64,000 nucleotides of DNA from Austropuccinia psidii (GCA_023105745.1 JALGQZ010000008.1:47365618-47429617), one strand, 5' to 3'. Positions 44,471-56,578 are shown, counted from the stretch's first letter. A program made the numbers and translations. The notes: a model not told the origin generated them from the letters alone.

Positions 44471-46663
44471 TGTGAGCCTGTGAGGTATGTATGACATACC
44501 CATAAGGCCACAAATGATTTTATAAACAGTTAATTTTGTCTTAAACAGACTTTTTAGTTCAATTTAAAATAAAAAATAATAAAAAATAAGTATAACTTTT
44601 TTTTGGATAAACAAAGTTATAAATATTATGTCATTTTTGGATTCTACGCCAAAAATAACCTAGGGTACACCCATAGGGTGTTATACCCAAAACCACTTAT
44701 TTTTTATGTTATTGGAAGATTTAAGAATCTCACAGTACCAATGTAACTTTTTTAACATTTTTTTAAAATTGTTAAATTTAAGCTTAATTAAGCTTAAATT
44801 TAAAGTTGCATAAGGTTTATGCAAACTTACCAAAATTTTAGTTAAAATTGAGGTGTGGTGTATATTTACTGAATTGGCTAAGGATTTGCCATACAGAATT
44901 TAAATCCTGCGTGAGCTCAATTTAAAAGGGTTTAAGGCCATAGTATGGCTTTAAATAAATAAAAGGGCAAAATCCACGCAGAAAGGTGGGACAAAGGAAA
45001 AAGACCAAATAGAGCTGGGGTACCCAACTTTTTGAGTCTGCAAGGATTCAATTAAGGTTGTCCACCTGTATTGGAGGATTTTCAACCTTATTTAAACTTT
45101 AAGATTAGACTTTGATCCAACCTTAAGGTTTAAACTGGTTATATCCCAATTTGGACAGGAATTTCAAGCTGCCAAAGGGTAAATCCCAATATGCAGGCTT
45201 GAAATCAAGGTTTTAGGAACTTTCAGAGCTTATTTAAGCTTAAAAACCTTAAATAAGCTTAAAACTTTAAAGTTTCAAGCAGTAAAACCTTATCAAAACT
45301 TAACGTTTGGTGTGTTTTGCTATTTTACGTGGAAAAATAGCAATAACTTCAAAAATTCATTAAAAATCCAATTCTTAATGGATTTGCTTGAAAATTTCAC
45401 ACAACTTAGAATTCAATATTGTCAATATATAAATTAAATTTTAAGTATCTTTTATAAAGAAATTTCCTGGGTAATTAGCCTGGAAATTTACTCTTTTAAT
45501 TAAACTCAAAGAAATTTATGATTTCTTTAAAAATTAATTAAAAGATGAGTTTAAGAGATTTCTACTTGAAACTCTATTTTTAAGTTGTTCATGTGATGAA
45601 CTTTAATATAATTAAGTCTATTTATATTAAAAACTTAAAATAATTAGTTTAAATGAGGATTAAAGTTACATGGAGTTAAGAATAACACTGGTAAGTTTAA
45701 ATTGGAATTAAAAATAAGTTGCCTTAAGTTAAGAACTTTATTTTTAAGCATGGTTTTTCAGTTTTGACCTGAGCACGCCCTCTATATTCATTATGAATCA
45801 TGAGAGCTGCTCTGAAGACATAAAAAGAGTCTTTTAATCACTGTTTTTGTCCATTATTCATTATCAATCCAATCATATTAGAAATTTAAACAGCTAAAGT
45901 TTTATTAAATATAAAATCTTATTATTAAAAGTAATTCTTAAGTTATTTTTATTCTTTATTTATTAAATTAAAGAATTGAAGTCATAGAATTTAGATTATT
46001 GTTTTAATCACCAATAATATATTTTATTATATAAAATTATCATTTTAAATGACTTTTAAAAATCCACAAATTCCTCTCAAAAACTCTTCAATAATAATTT
46101 ATATTATAAAAAGTTGTTTTATCTTTAAATTTATTGATTTTTGACGTGTTTTTTTAACTTATAATCTTTATTTAGTATAATAACTGTTGTATTAGACTTG
46201 TTGTATTAAATAAATATTATAAGTAAGTTTTCTTTAAAGTTCTATATTTTTTTATCTAAATATTAGTTTTTTTATATAGAATTTTTATTCTAAAAGAATT
46301 ATTTCTGCACAGTGTGTGTTTAATTCTTTTTATAAATAATATTTATATTATTTATAAGTGGTTAATATTCATATTTTCCACGTGTAATTGTCTCATTAAG
46401 AGCTTTCCACTTCTTATTGTTATAACTGTCAGTGACTATAACAATAATAGAATAATTATAATTTATTATAATTATTATTATTATGTTTTTATTATTATAT
46501 TATTATATTAATAACTAAATTATTTTTTTATATAATTATTTTTAATACTTATATTTAAATCTGTGGTTGTAATATTTTATTATATTATATTTTTCTACTG
46601 AGGACAGTCATAGTACTCTTGATATTGTTACTATTATCAAGAGTTCCATAGACAAACCTTACA
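44471..46663 (+). repeat. 3' LTR of element H
   Basis: 2193 bp, same length as the 5' LTR. Ends AACCTTACA, followed by the duplication TATTT. Homologous along its whole length to 35655-37847. Confidence 0.93.
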
Positions 46664-46668
46664 TATTT

Positions 46669-46988
46669 CCACTTAGAAATAAACCCACACTTGAAATACC
46701 CCCTTTAGAAGAAGGAGAAGAAAATAAAATTTTGAAAGTCCTTAAAGAAAGAAGGACAAAAAATAAAAAAGAAAGGGAATAACTTTTAAGGTATAGAAAT
46801 TCAACTCAGGAAAAAAAGTGCTGATAAACTATTAAGAAGGTTAAGACATGAACAAAAGCCTAAATAATAGAAAAATCAAGCATTATTGAGCTTCAATACT
46901 AACAAAGTCTATTGAAGAGGTAGGACAGTGGATGATACCCTAATCAACTATATCAGATTGTGTTACAATCTTCCTTGTTGGTAGAGAA
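46669..46988 (+). pseudogene. element A2 integrase tail and 3' untranslated part
   Basis: After the H duplication the A2 frame resumes ([22 protein letters not shown]...), matching the end of the H polyprotein, but with a stop (KERE-stop) and a decayed chromodomain-like part. GAAGAGGTAGGACAGTGGA (46914-46932) is the shared pre-LTR motif. A weak purine run (GGTAGAGAA) precedes the LTR at 46989. Confidence 0.8.
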
Positions 46989-48912
46989 TGTGAGCCTTTG
47001 AGATATGACCAAATATCCAAAAAGGTCACAACAAAATTTCTGTAATAATTATAATTATGATAATTATCTCAAAGACTAGTAAAAATACCATAAACAAGTA
47101 CAAAATCTGAATTAACTTAGAATCTAATGGGTGAACATGAGAAGTAAATTACACAATTAGATTTCTCATGGTAAAATACACATATGTTATCTTTATGGTA
47201 TATCTGAAAAGTCAATTACTACTGAAGAATAAATAATAATACCTTAAAAAAGGTATAAAACCTTATTTAATTCAGAAACCAATGGAAAAACATGTAAAGT
47301 AAATTTTACAATTCAATTCTCCTTGAAACGCCACACATAAAGCAATTATAAAGCTGTTCTCTAAAGTAAATTTTTAAGGAATTAAGCTGAATATATCCAC
47401 TTTTTTGGTCAATGCATATATTCATGGTTTTTAGCTAATATCTCTTTAAATATACAAGATAGAGAGATAAGCCAAAAATAAAATCACCACGTGGTTACTG
47501 TAAGAACACAGATATGAACTTCATTTTACAAGCTATAAACAAGGTTAAAACTTGTAATGGATTATTGATTAAAATCAATGGAGCTGTTGACCACTTTGTT
47601 GTGAAAGTGGTCCAAACTTAAAAAAGGGTATACAGTCCGATTCTAATAGTTCATATGTGAAGAATGATGTAATTTGTATTATAATATTCAAGGTGTAACC
47701 CATTGAAACCATGGTTTGAAGTTTAAGATATTAAATTTTGACAGAAAAGATGAGTTACAAGAAAAATCATCAAAAATAGAGTTTTTGTGATGTAATTAAA
47801 TTGAGGACATTCCAAGCTATGAGAATTCACTCCCAGATTAGCTGTGGCGTGTATAGCTTAAAAGTTATTATTGATCAAAGTTGAATCTTAAATTTGATCA
47901 TTTATGATCACTCACTGTAATCTTAGTTTAAGTTGAACAGTTATATAAGTGATGAAGCTGGTGAATACTAATGAAATCCACAAATCTTAGCCTTTTTCCA
48001 AGCCTATTATGTCATCAAACTTAGAGTTATAGTGATAACTTTAAATAATGGCATAATAATGAGATTAGATGGTTTGATCATGATGTAATCATCACTAATC
48101 CTTAAAATACTTATCATTTCCAGTGGATACCGTCATTACACATCTACTAGAAGGCTACTAGACTCTAGAAGGAAGGTATTTACTATAAATAGAGCTCTTT
48201 TTACTCTATTTTCCCCTCAGACGTATCAAAACATTAAAACAATGAAATCAAAAGGTAAAATCTTTATCCTTAATATATAAATCATTTATATTATCAAAGG
48301 CCAAAGGTAATCTTTATTATAATCATCATTTTTGCTGTGATTACTTCAATTGTTCTGCTGTTTTTCTATAATTCTCCTGAAAATGTCGTTTCTACATAAA
48401 GTCAAGAAAATTTGTGATTTCTATCATTTCTATTTGTAAATACAATTTAAATAAGTTGTATTTCCATTATTTGGCATAAATTCATCCAGAATTATCATAT
48501 TAAGCATCAAAAGTAGGTGATTTTCTCTTATTATAATAATTTTTCTCTATTATTACCATTAATAATACTTCAATTACTATAAATAGTATTTATATTAATG
48601 TATAGCTTTAATATTGGTGATATTATTATTTTGAATTGTTTTTTATAAAGCAAAAACAATTTTTTACGCCTTTATTATTTGTTGGTAACAATAATAAAGT
48701 GCTTTTAAATATATTCATTATATCATTTTTATAATATAAATTATACTATTATATTTATTTAACAATATAACTACATTTTTACCCCTTAATTATAATAACT
48801 CTTTATTATTATATTTATTTTTAGCTTATTTACTTTATTTATGAGGACATTTGGAGTACAATAAGTAAAATATTAGTAATTTTTACTTATTGTTTCATAG
48901 TCAAACCTTACC
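46989..48912 (+). repeat. 3' LTR of element A2
   Basis: 1924 bp. Begins TGTGAGCCTTTGAG; the end is mutated from CTTACA to CTTACC, then AAGAG (target duplication). TATA box at 48184-48192. Confidence 0.9.
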
Positions 48913-49306
48913 AAGAGGGTCTGACACTCAGCTTACTGGGAATCACTTATGGAAGGCTCAAAGATTGGAATAAGATTGGGTACATTTAAGAGTGTAATAA
49001 ATATAAGAAAAAGCAGCAACAAAGAATAGGAGTAAGAAAATAAAAGAACCGACCACACACAAGTCCAAGTCCACTGTTTCAACCTGTCAGAAAGAAAGAG
49101 AGGGGTCAATAAGTATATGGCCACCACAACTCATACTCAAAAGGTAAGAAAAAGTGCAAAGACTAACTTACTACCAATAAATATAATACCCAAAATAAGA
49201 GTAAGAATATTCATTAAATAATAAATCCACTATATTAATTAACTGGGTAAAAAGTCCCCAGAGGAAGAAAGAGGGGCTGTTATATTTGAGAATCTACCAG
49301 CCCTGA
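48913..49306. other. unassigned stretch with possible end of another LTR element
   Basis: No convincing ORF. Near its end a purine run (GAGGAAGAAAGAGGGG, 49261-49276) is followed one base later by TGTTATATTTGAG (49278), which has the look of a polypurine tract next to the start of a 3' LTR in plus orientation. That LTR would be interrupted 29 bases in by solo LTR E and continue at 58870. No partner LTR is seen, so this is only a suggestion. It could also be the 5' part of element G. Confidence 0.3.
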
Positions 49307-49510
49307 TGTAAGGTTTGACTATGAAACAATAAGTAAAAATTACTAATATTTTACTTATTGTACTATGAATGTCCTTATAAATGAAATAAATAATATAAGA
49401 ATAATTATAATAATAAAGAATTATTATAATTATGGTGTTAAAATAATTATATTATTAAATAAATATAATAATATAATTTATATTATAAAAAAAATAATAT
49501 AATAAATAAA

Positions 49511-49518
49511 TATATTAA
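49511..49518. repeat. 8-bp target duplication of the MULE (left)
   Basis: TATATTAA, repeated at 57106-57113. The uninterrupted A1 LTR has AAATATATTAATATAAG at the same place (near 701-717), so the duplication and the empty site are both seen in this window. Confidence 0.93.
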
Positions 49519-49541
49519 GGGTGTTGGTAAACACACGTGAG
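49519..49541 (+). repeat. left terminal inverted repeat of the MULE
   Basis: GGGTGTTGGTAAACACACGT followed by GAG; compared with the inverse of 57083-57105 it differs at about three of 23 positions. Confidence 0.85.
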
Positions 49542-50222
49542 CTTTCAGTAAAAACACATAAGTGACCTTAATTTTCAAAAAAATTCGTCAGGCTCAGTTT
49601 TGAGGATTTTTTTAATTTTTTTTGCCATATTTTTCCCGACTTGGCATGTGAATAAGCACAAATTTTTTCAAAAAATTTTTTTTTGCCAAATTTCACCAAT
49701 TTGGCCAATATGCCAAAATGGCATATTTTTTCAAAAATTCAGTTAAAATCTTCCCACTTATGAATTTCCTCAATTTTTTTTCTAAAATGTAGGGTTCAAT
49801 GTGAAGAATAAAGCACCAGAAGCCCATAATTTTGGGAATTCGTTTGGGTGGGACAAGTGAAGGCGCAAAAAGGGTTTTTTTTTAAATGTTTTTTCCCGTC
49901 ATTGTAATATGCCTATTTTTAAAAAGTGAATTTAATAACTTCCCAATTATGAATTTCCTTCATTTTTTTAAAAATTGAAGGGTTCAATCTGGACAATAAA
50001 GAACCAGAAGCTCGTGAATTGGCAAAACATTTTTGGTGGGACAACAAGTGAAGGCGCAATGAGTGTTTTTTTTCAACTGTTTTTTTTCTTGTGTGTAATA
50101 TGACTATTTTCAAGTACAAAAGTTCCACATGTTTGATAAAAAAGGAGACTGAGGTGGGATTTAAGCAATAAATATGACTGAGGAGGGGGATAATTGGCAT
50201 AAATTGTATATACAAAAATCAT

Positions 50223-50772
50223 TCAATCAGAATCAACCTCCAAAATAGTTGGTTTTTGCTGAGAGGGGGGAGGAAGATTGGACAAATACAACATTCTGTG
50301 TTTCTTAAATTTATCAGCCCACCCCAGGGCTTGTTTTTGGGCATGAATCTCCCATTTCACAGTAATGGGGGGGACTGGATAAACTTTAGAAATGATGATG
50401 TCCAAAGGAACAAAATGAGCACAACTATTCAAGAAGCAGATGAAAATGGGGGGATTGTAATTTGGAGGACAGAAATAAGGGAAAAAAGAAAAATATTGGG
50501 CTGTGGAATAAAAGAAAACTGGTCTTTTATACTTATTTGCAATTGCATCCCCCATGTCAGGCATGGACATCCACTTGCTTTTTGGATCCTGGCCAACATC
50601 TTCATACCATTCAATTTTTTCCAAATAAGAAATAATGAGGGAATTAAGGTGTTCATGGCTTCATAAAGGTCTTTATTTTGGTGAATTTCTTCATCCAAGT
50701 CACCTCTGACATCAGCCCATTGATCTTTAGTCTTGTAAATGAAGTGGGATACTGTTCTGTAGCCACAATTTC
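50223..50772 (-). pseudogene. OTU-type cysteine protease domain of the MULE protein (C-terminal part)
   Basis: Minus-strand reading from the solo LTR D border: CGYRTVSHFIYKTKDQWADV, RGDLDEEIHQNKDLYEAMNT, then a one-base frame change near 50645, then IEWYEDVG, WMSMPDMGDAIANKYKRPV, FFPYFCPPNYNPPI and AHFVPLDIII, ending EVDSD-stop at 50223. Across the LTR the upstream residues are VQGDGN, giving the OTU active-site sequence DGNC with the Cys just on this side. The HFVPL box has the position of the catalytic His. OTU enzymes cleave ubiquitin-type links; here the role in transposition is unknown. The protein is cut exactly at N|C by the insertion. Confidence 0.82.
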
Positions 50773-52611
50773 TGTGAGCCTTAGAGGTAATTTCATATAC
50801 CCAAAAGACCACAAATACAAAATTAACATATTAATATAAATAAAATAAATTTATTTATATTATTAAAATAAAAATCAAAATATGAATATAAAATTATATT
50901 CAAAATAAAAAAATTAATTACAATTCAAAAATAAAATTACATCAAATTTTGAAATTATAAAATTACATTTATACTTGAAAAAATTAAGTAAAAATGAAAT
51001 TTTAACAAAATTGTGAAAAAATAAATAAATTTGGAAAAAATTTAAATAAAATTTATTATAACTTTTTATCCAATAAATAAACATATAAAATTTATTTCAC
51101 CATTGGATTCCTCATAAAAAATCAGGTGGGGTCACCTCTGAGTGAAATTCTTGTAACTCAACTCTAAATAAGCTTAAATTAAGTTTCTAGTATTTTCAAT
51201 ACAAAAGTTGAAAATCCTCAAAACCTTAATTTAATTCACACCACATGTGGTGTTAACCATCAATTTTTGTGTTAAAATTGAGGTGTTGTGTTTAGTTTAG
51301 AAGTTATGAGGAATTGAAGTATTCTCAATTGAATTCAATTGAAATGTCAAAATGTGCGCGTGTATTACATAAGTAGACTTTGGTTTACATATGAGGTGTC
51401 AATTATTACTGTATTGTACTGTACAATTGAATTGAATTACATATGTAAAGTATAAGTATAATACATGATGAGGAATTAAAGGAAAAATAAATTGGAAAGA
51501 TTAAATTTGGGGGGGAAAAGGAACTCCAGCTCTAAGGGGGAGCTAGACCCCCAAAATCCTTGCTGACAGGCGTGGGATGTCAAAATTCACGCAAAAGTTC
51601 ATCACTTTTGGCCTGGAATTGAGTTACAGGGTCTGTGGACTCAATTGATGATGAGGTTTTGATACCAACTGGGGTAGTTTTAGCTGTTGCCAAAAGAGTA
51701 AAACTACCCTTAAGATAAAACAATCATAATAAAAACAGTTTTAACTGGTTTCTACGCCTCTGACACACATTCTGACGTGATTTGAAGGCTCTAGGCCTGG
51801 TATTGCTATAGTAATGGCTGATTTAAGGATCTAAAATGGCTAAAAATGGCTAAAAATGGCTTAAACCAGCCCTTTTTTGGTCTAAACCAGGGTTCAATGA
51901 TGCCATAATTGGCTTTTCTGTTGTCAGACTGTTTTTCACGACTGACAAGAGTAAATTTTACTTTTGGAGTAAGAGAATTGATGGTTATAAAAGAATGTCT
52001 TCTTTGCCCCACTTTTCTCTTCATGTTAGAATCTTTTCCTTTTATTAATTAGTTTAAACACTGTTAAACCAATCAATCAAAGATTCCAACCACCAATTTT
52101 TAATCATTTTAATCCTTTTAACCACGTGAAAAAATCATTATAATCATTGTTTGTAACTCTTATAATCATTTTTACCCCTGAACCACCCCAAAAGTGAATT
52201 AAAGCATCTTTCATCACTGTGAACTTTGTCACTTTGTTTCCAAATTCACTCTGGTCACTTTTGGGCGTGTTTTCTCTTTAATATTCTTTTTAAAGACTTT
52301 GTTCTTTAATTAATTGCTTGCAGTTCTTTGCTCAATTAATTCCAATTGAAATTGCTCTTGAAGAAATTTCTTTTGTAGCCTTAAAATATCTCTTGTAGAG
52401 TATTTTTTGGATAAATTTTTATTGTTGGTAAAACAATAAATCTTTATAATATTATTGTTTTATACTAATAAAGTTATAAACAATAAATTTGGCGTGTTTT
52501 CTCTTAAAAATAATATTTCTTACTATTTTTAATAGAATTTTACCTTATACAAATTTTGAGGACAGGAAAAGTACTTGATTTTTAATCAAAGTTTCATATC
52601 CACACCTTACA
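50773..52611 (+). repeat. solo LTR D (1839 bp) in the MULE gene
   Basis: Begins TGTGAGCCTTAGAGG and ends CACACCTTACA, with an exact 5-bp duplication ATTTC (50768-50772 and 52612-52616). Its ends resemble the A, F and H LTRs but its body is a separate family not otherwise present in the window. No internal region, no ORF of note. Confidence 0.92.
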
Positions 52612-53712
52612 ATTTCCATCACCCTGGACATTGATGGCCTTGAAGGTGTATTTCAATATAAACTTGGGAAAGTCTTCTGAGCCAGTTATCTGATAAAATC
52701 AGTTCAAAAAATGATTAAATATCAAAATAAACAACTGTAAATTACATTAAAAAGAATCAGAAACTCACAAAAAGCTTGGAGCATTCATCACTTGTGTGAT
52801 AATTGCTTTGACAATGCTCACAGGTCAAGTCGATTGCATCATAGATATTCACACTGGTGGCAGGCTTGTGTGTTTTTCTTTGTGAGGTTTTGCTTCCAAT
52901 TGCCAATATTCTGGACCTTCTAAGGGTTACTTCTGCTTTATTTAATTCAGTTGCTGAGGGTAGTTGATCTGATGAACTGATGGATTTAGATAATCAGTCC
53001 TCAGAATCTTCATAATCTTCTGATGAGTCCACTTCCATAATTGGAGAGGGGACATTTGACTGGGATCTTGATGTTGTTGTGCTGGTCACTTTTCATGGGG
53101 GTCTTCCTCTTCTCTTGGATTGACTTTCAATAATTTCAAATCTTGAAGGTTCTCTTTTGTTTTGATTTTTGTTTTTATTCTTGGCTCCTTGGGGTCTTCC
53201 ACGGATATTCTTGCATTATACAAGGTCTTCATAATATTGATCATCCTCTTGACTCTTGGGAATCTGATCAAATGGGACTTTTCCAGTCAAAACATCTTGA
53301 GAATGTTGAAGTATTGGAGTGATTTCTGCCATTGGTCTTTGAAACAGGTCTTCCCCAATGTCTTCAAATATTTTCTTGGCTTCATTCTTTCTTTCTTTTT
53401 CAACACTTTTATCATCACCTTGAAAACCAGCCTGAGAAGAATATGACAAATAAAATCAGTTAATAAGAAAAAAAATAATAAGAAGAAATTAAAAAACCCT
53501 CACAGGAAAATTCAAATGCCATTGAGGATGGAAGTCTGATAATTGAAGCCTTTGGCGCTTGGCAAATGCCTTTTGGGTCTTATGCTTGCAAGGAATGCCT
53601 TTATAATTGTTGTATTTGTTGGTGCATTTTTCATTTGGACGAAATTTTGTTTTGAAAGTTTCAAAGGCAATCTGAAGAGCATAATGAGACACCTTGCCAT
53701 TGAGGGCACAGA
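52612..53712 (-). pseudogene. MULE protein middle part: SWIM finger, RGRP linker, CCHC knuckle
   Basis: Minus-strand exons. First, LNGKVSHYALQIAFETFK with SWIM-type CTNKYNNYKGIPCKHKT and LSDFHPQWHLNFP, up to donor CCT|GTGAGG. Intron 53432-53503 (72 bp, acceptor TTCTCAG). Then AGFQGDDKSVEKERKNEA and an acidic part to YYEDLV, a stop or shift, and NIRGRPQGAKNKNKNQ with REPSRFEI, the RGRP-type linker of fungal MULE proteins. Then a shift, then IDLTCEHCQSNYHTSDEC, a CCHC knuckle, up to donor TTT|GTGAGT. Intron 52690-52768 (79 bp, acceptor TTTTATCAG). Last, ITGSEDFPKFILKYTFKAIN and VQGDGN at the solo LTR D border. Several frame changes mark it as a pseudogene. Confidence 0.75.
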
Positions 53713-55136
53713 TGTCAGGCTGAGTCTATGATGAGAGTATTAAAAAGTATTTACAACTCTTAACTATGACTGTGACACGGTAAATAAAGATTTAAAAGAT
53801 TTTTATAAGAGTTAAAGCTGGTTTAATTTAATAATAAGAGGGCTTTGGTATAAGGAATATAGTGGTGGTGAGCGCTGTTGAAAGCCCTGGGTGCAGCTTT
53901 ACCTGTTGGGTTACAATAATAAAGACTACAATACTTTAAATTAAGAGTATACCTGGTTATTAACCAAGAGTAAAACTTTTTTTGAAAGTTTGCTATGTAG
54001 GGTATTCAAGAGCAGGATGAGGAGACAATTCTGGCTTTGAAAAAGCCTCCTTTTTATCCTGAAATAGGGTGGAAAGGGTGCTAGACCTTTCCACGTAGAG
54101 GAAGTGAAGATTTTTCACTCTCTAGGACTGGCTTGTGGTTTGCAAACAGCCTGTATAGCCTGTATTGGGCCCAGATGTGGTTTTAAAACCACATCTGGGC
54201 AGTTTTCACCAATACAGGGTGAAAATTTTCATCTGGGGAGCTCACAGCCTGATTCTGACGTGTATGACGTGTAGAATGCTGTACAGAAACTGTATGGGAC
54301 CCCAGTATTGACTTACCTATGAGGTGTTGAAGTATTAACATGCTTCTTCGTCTGTTTGCCACCTCATAATCAGAGTACAACTGTATCCTGTCATAATACA
54401 GCTGTATTGGTCATATTGTGGGATTATAGCTTTCAAATGGCCATACCTCTGTCAGTTTTTGAGATATCATGCTCAAATTTGGTTCATTGGATAGCCCTGT
54501 ATGCGCTCTACACAATGATGCCCAATTTGGTATGGCTATCATTAAATATGACGAAGTTATCCCATGTACAAGGTTTTTTGTACATAGGTGTGGTTTGGGC
54601 AAAAAGCTGTATTGAGCTTGTTTGCCTCATAACTTCTGTTATAGTTGAGATATGAAGAAGTGGATGGAATCATCAGATAGCCCTGATTGTGCTCTTTCCA
54701 AAAAGACCCCACTTCAAGTATCCCACACTAAAACTGTAGAAGTTAGATGAGAGGTGAATGTTTTTTTCACCCTTATTTGGCCTGAAATTGACCATAACTC
54801 CAGTAATGTTGGTTTTGGCTCCGTTTGGCTGGTACCAGTGGATAGCCCTGGCTTAGAGCTTCATTTTGAGTACCCATTTGATGGGGTTAAGCCTCTCCTT
54901 ATAGATTTTAGATGAGAGGTGAAAATTAAGGTTTATGCTCAGCAATAACTTTGTTATTTCTTGTCCTATGGTGATGGGACTTATATTTTCAGAAAGAGGT
55001 GAGTTTCCTCTTTCTTTTGATACCTTTTGAGCTTATTTGGCTCAGCTCCATGTTTTGGTGGTATCTTGGCTATACCATTGGTTTATGGTATTTTGGCTGT
55101 CATGCTTGTGCTCTGGTTTTGAGTCACAGGCTGACA
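53713..55136 (-). repeat. solo LTR C (1424 bp, B family) in the MULE gene
   Basis: Homologous over its length to the B LTRs, clearly more diverged than these are from each other. Flanks are ACAGA (left) and ACGGA (right), a 5-bp duplication with one change. Contains a perfect 32-bp palindrome at 54169-54200. It splits the MULE protein between the transposase core and the SWIM finger. Confidence 0.9.
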
Positions 55137-56578
55137 ACGGATGTGTGGAGGAAAATTCTTGACATGGAAAATCATTTCTTTGGAGATTCTGTTGATAATT
55201 TTAATAAATTGTTTTCTGAATTCCATGTGGAGAGCCCCCCGACTACCTCCAGGAGAGTACCAGTGGACTTTTGGAGCCAAAGTTTGACCATGGCATGTGC
55301 ACCTTCAACTCTGGAGGTGGGGGCCACACCCAGGTGGCAATGGTGGTTGGTCCAGGCTGGCACATAATACTCCTTTACAGGAAGCCAGGTATTTTCCAAA
55401 TACTGCAAGACCGCAGGATTTTTAACTTGCTTTTGAAGCTTCTTCTGGTTGTCTTTGAAAGGCTTTTCAGTGGGTGAATACATAAGCTGAGAAAAGAATC
55501 CCAAAGTCATTAATAAAGACAATAATAACAAAAAAAGTGAAATAAAATGAAATAAAGTGAAGAAATATATTACTTGATTCCAAAGGCGCATAAAATTTTC
55601 AAAATCAGTTCCATGACCAATTTTCCTCATGCAATGAGCAGATACATCCTTGTTGATGTGCCAAATGCATAGCATGACTTTAGAGTCTGGGAAGAGCTTC
55701 TTAATAGAGTTTTTCAAGGCCAGATCCATTTCAATAACAATAACTGGAGGGGGAACAAGATTGGTGTTGTTGAGGAACCTTTCAATGTATTGATTTAATG
55801 CCCAAGTATATGAAGTTTCATTTTCATTCTTAATCAAACAAAAAGCCCCAGAAAAGGTCTTATTGGTTGAGCTGAATCCAAAAATATGAAAAAGGGGCAT
55901 TTTGTACTTATTGCCTTTATAAGTACAATCCATAAGACTGACATGAGGAAAGCCATGAAGAAGTTTGATGGCCAGGGGGTGAGTAAAAAACAAGGGGGTA
56001 ATGTGTCCCTCGGAATCCCTTGCAGAGTACCAAACAAAATTTTCTTGTTTGAGAGTGTCAATAAGAGCATCAATGGGCCTTCTGCCTTGCAGTTTGTCTT
56101 TCTTGATTTTCTTGACTTGGTTGTCAATGTCTTGAAGGATTACGGGCCTGTCAGACTCCCTCTGGCTGCATAATTGGCCCTGAATTTTCCTTGGCATGAG
56201 CAGTGATTCAGACATTTGAGCAATTTGGGATGTTTCTTGCTCATTGAATTTCCTGAAAGCAGGATGTGCCATGATATTTTCAGTGGCATCATGGCTATGT
56301 TCAGGATTTTTGACTTTAAGAGTCGAAGTGGTACTCTTGGCATATTTCCTGGCATAAAGTCTAAAAGGACAGTCAAGCTTTCTGGAGGTGACTGTTTTGG
56401 AGGGGCGTTTGTTGGGATTTGGGGTGCCAGACCTGTCACAACATATTTCAATTTTGTTGTGGGTCATTTTGGACCTCAAGGTGGACACAGCATACCCCTG
56501 AGCCCTGGCGAAATTATGCACATGTTGCCAAAGAAGCTCAAGGGTCTGGAATTCACCTTCAGTGGGGGGTTGAAGCAT
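55137..56578 (-). pseudogene. MULE transposase, N-terminal and catalytic part
   Basis: Start ATG at 56578 (MLQPPTEGEFQTLELLW), the first after an AT-rich leader. Residues 1-110: FAR1-like DNA-binding region with spaced Cys (CCDRSG, CPFRLYARK) and an HSH end (LKVKNPEHSH). About 200-330: MULE core with VSLMDCTYKGNKYKMPLF (first Asp), VIVIEMDLALKNSI (second Asp) and CIWHINKDVSAHC. An 87-bp intron at 55487-55573 (GTAATA...TTCTCAG) is a multiple of three, so the reading passes through it as a hydrophobic stretch. Then PAWTNHHCHLGVAPTSRVEG and KSTGTLLEVV. The frame breaks near 55235; the likely continuation (HMEFRKQFIKIINRISKEM) is in another frame and reaches LTR C. Confidence 0.88.
55487..55573 (-). 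other. intron in the MULE transposase gene (87 bp)
   Basis: Minus-strand GTAATATATTTC ... GATTCTTTTCTCAG. Removing it joins RLWNQ to LMYSPTEKP and takes out a run of Phe/Leu codons that no MULE transposase has at this place. Confidence 0.75.

Larger units (their letters stand above)
35655..46663 (+). mobile_element. complete Ty3/Gypsy LTR retrotransposon H
   Basis: Two LTRs of exactly 2193 bp (35655-37847 and 44471-46663), primer-binding site, ORF1/gag, pol, polypurine tract. The target duplication TATTT is exact (35650-35654 and 46664-46668). It lies inside the integrase end of A2. The LTRs differ at a few percent at most; some differences look like CpG decay (for example CACCG against CGCCA). 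One stop (39670) and one base lost near 42990 break the polyprotein; otherwise domains are whole. Confidence 0.95.
27348..48912 (+). mobile_element. Ty3/Gypsy LTR retrotransposon A2, split by element H
   Basis: 5' LTR 27348-29306, internal 29307-35654 and 46669-46988, 3' LTR 46989-48912. The target duplication AAGAG is exact (27343-27347 and 48913-48917). The LTRs differ in length (1959 and 1924 bp) and by many substitutions, and the coding region is full of stops, so it is older than H and B. H sits near the end of its integrase. Confidence 0.92.

Noticed and set aside
49660..50070. Subterminal direct repeats of the MULE as a separate small transposon
   Set aside because: No inverted ends or target duplication of their own; more likely internal repeats of the MULE end.
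55487..55573. Hydrophobic stretch in the MULE transposase as a membrane segment
   Set aside because: It is bounded by GTAATA and TTCTCAG, is 87 bp long (a multiple of three) and is better explained as an unspliced intron.
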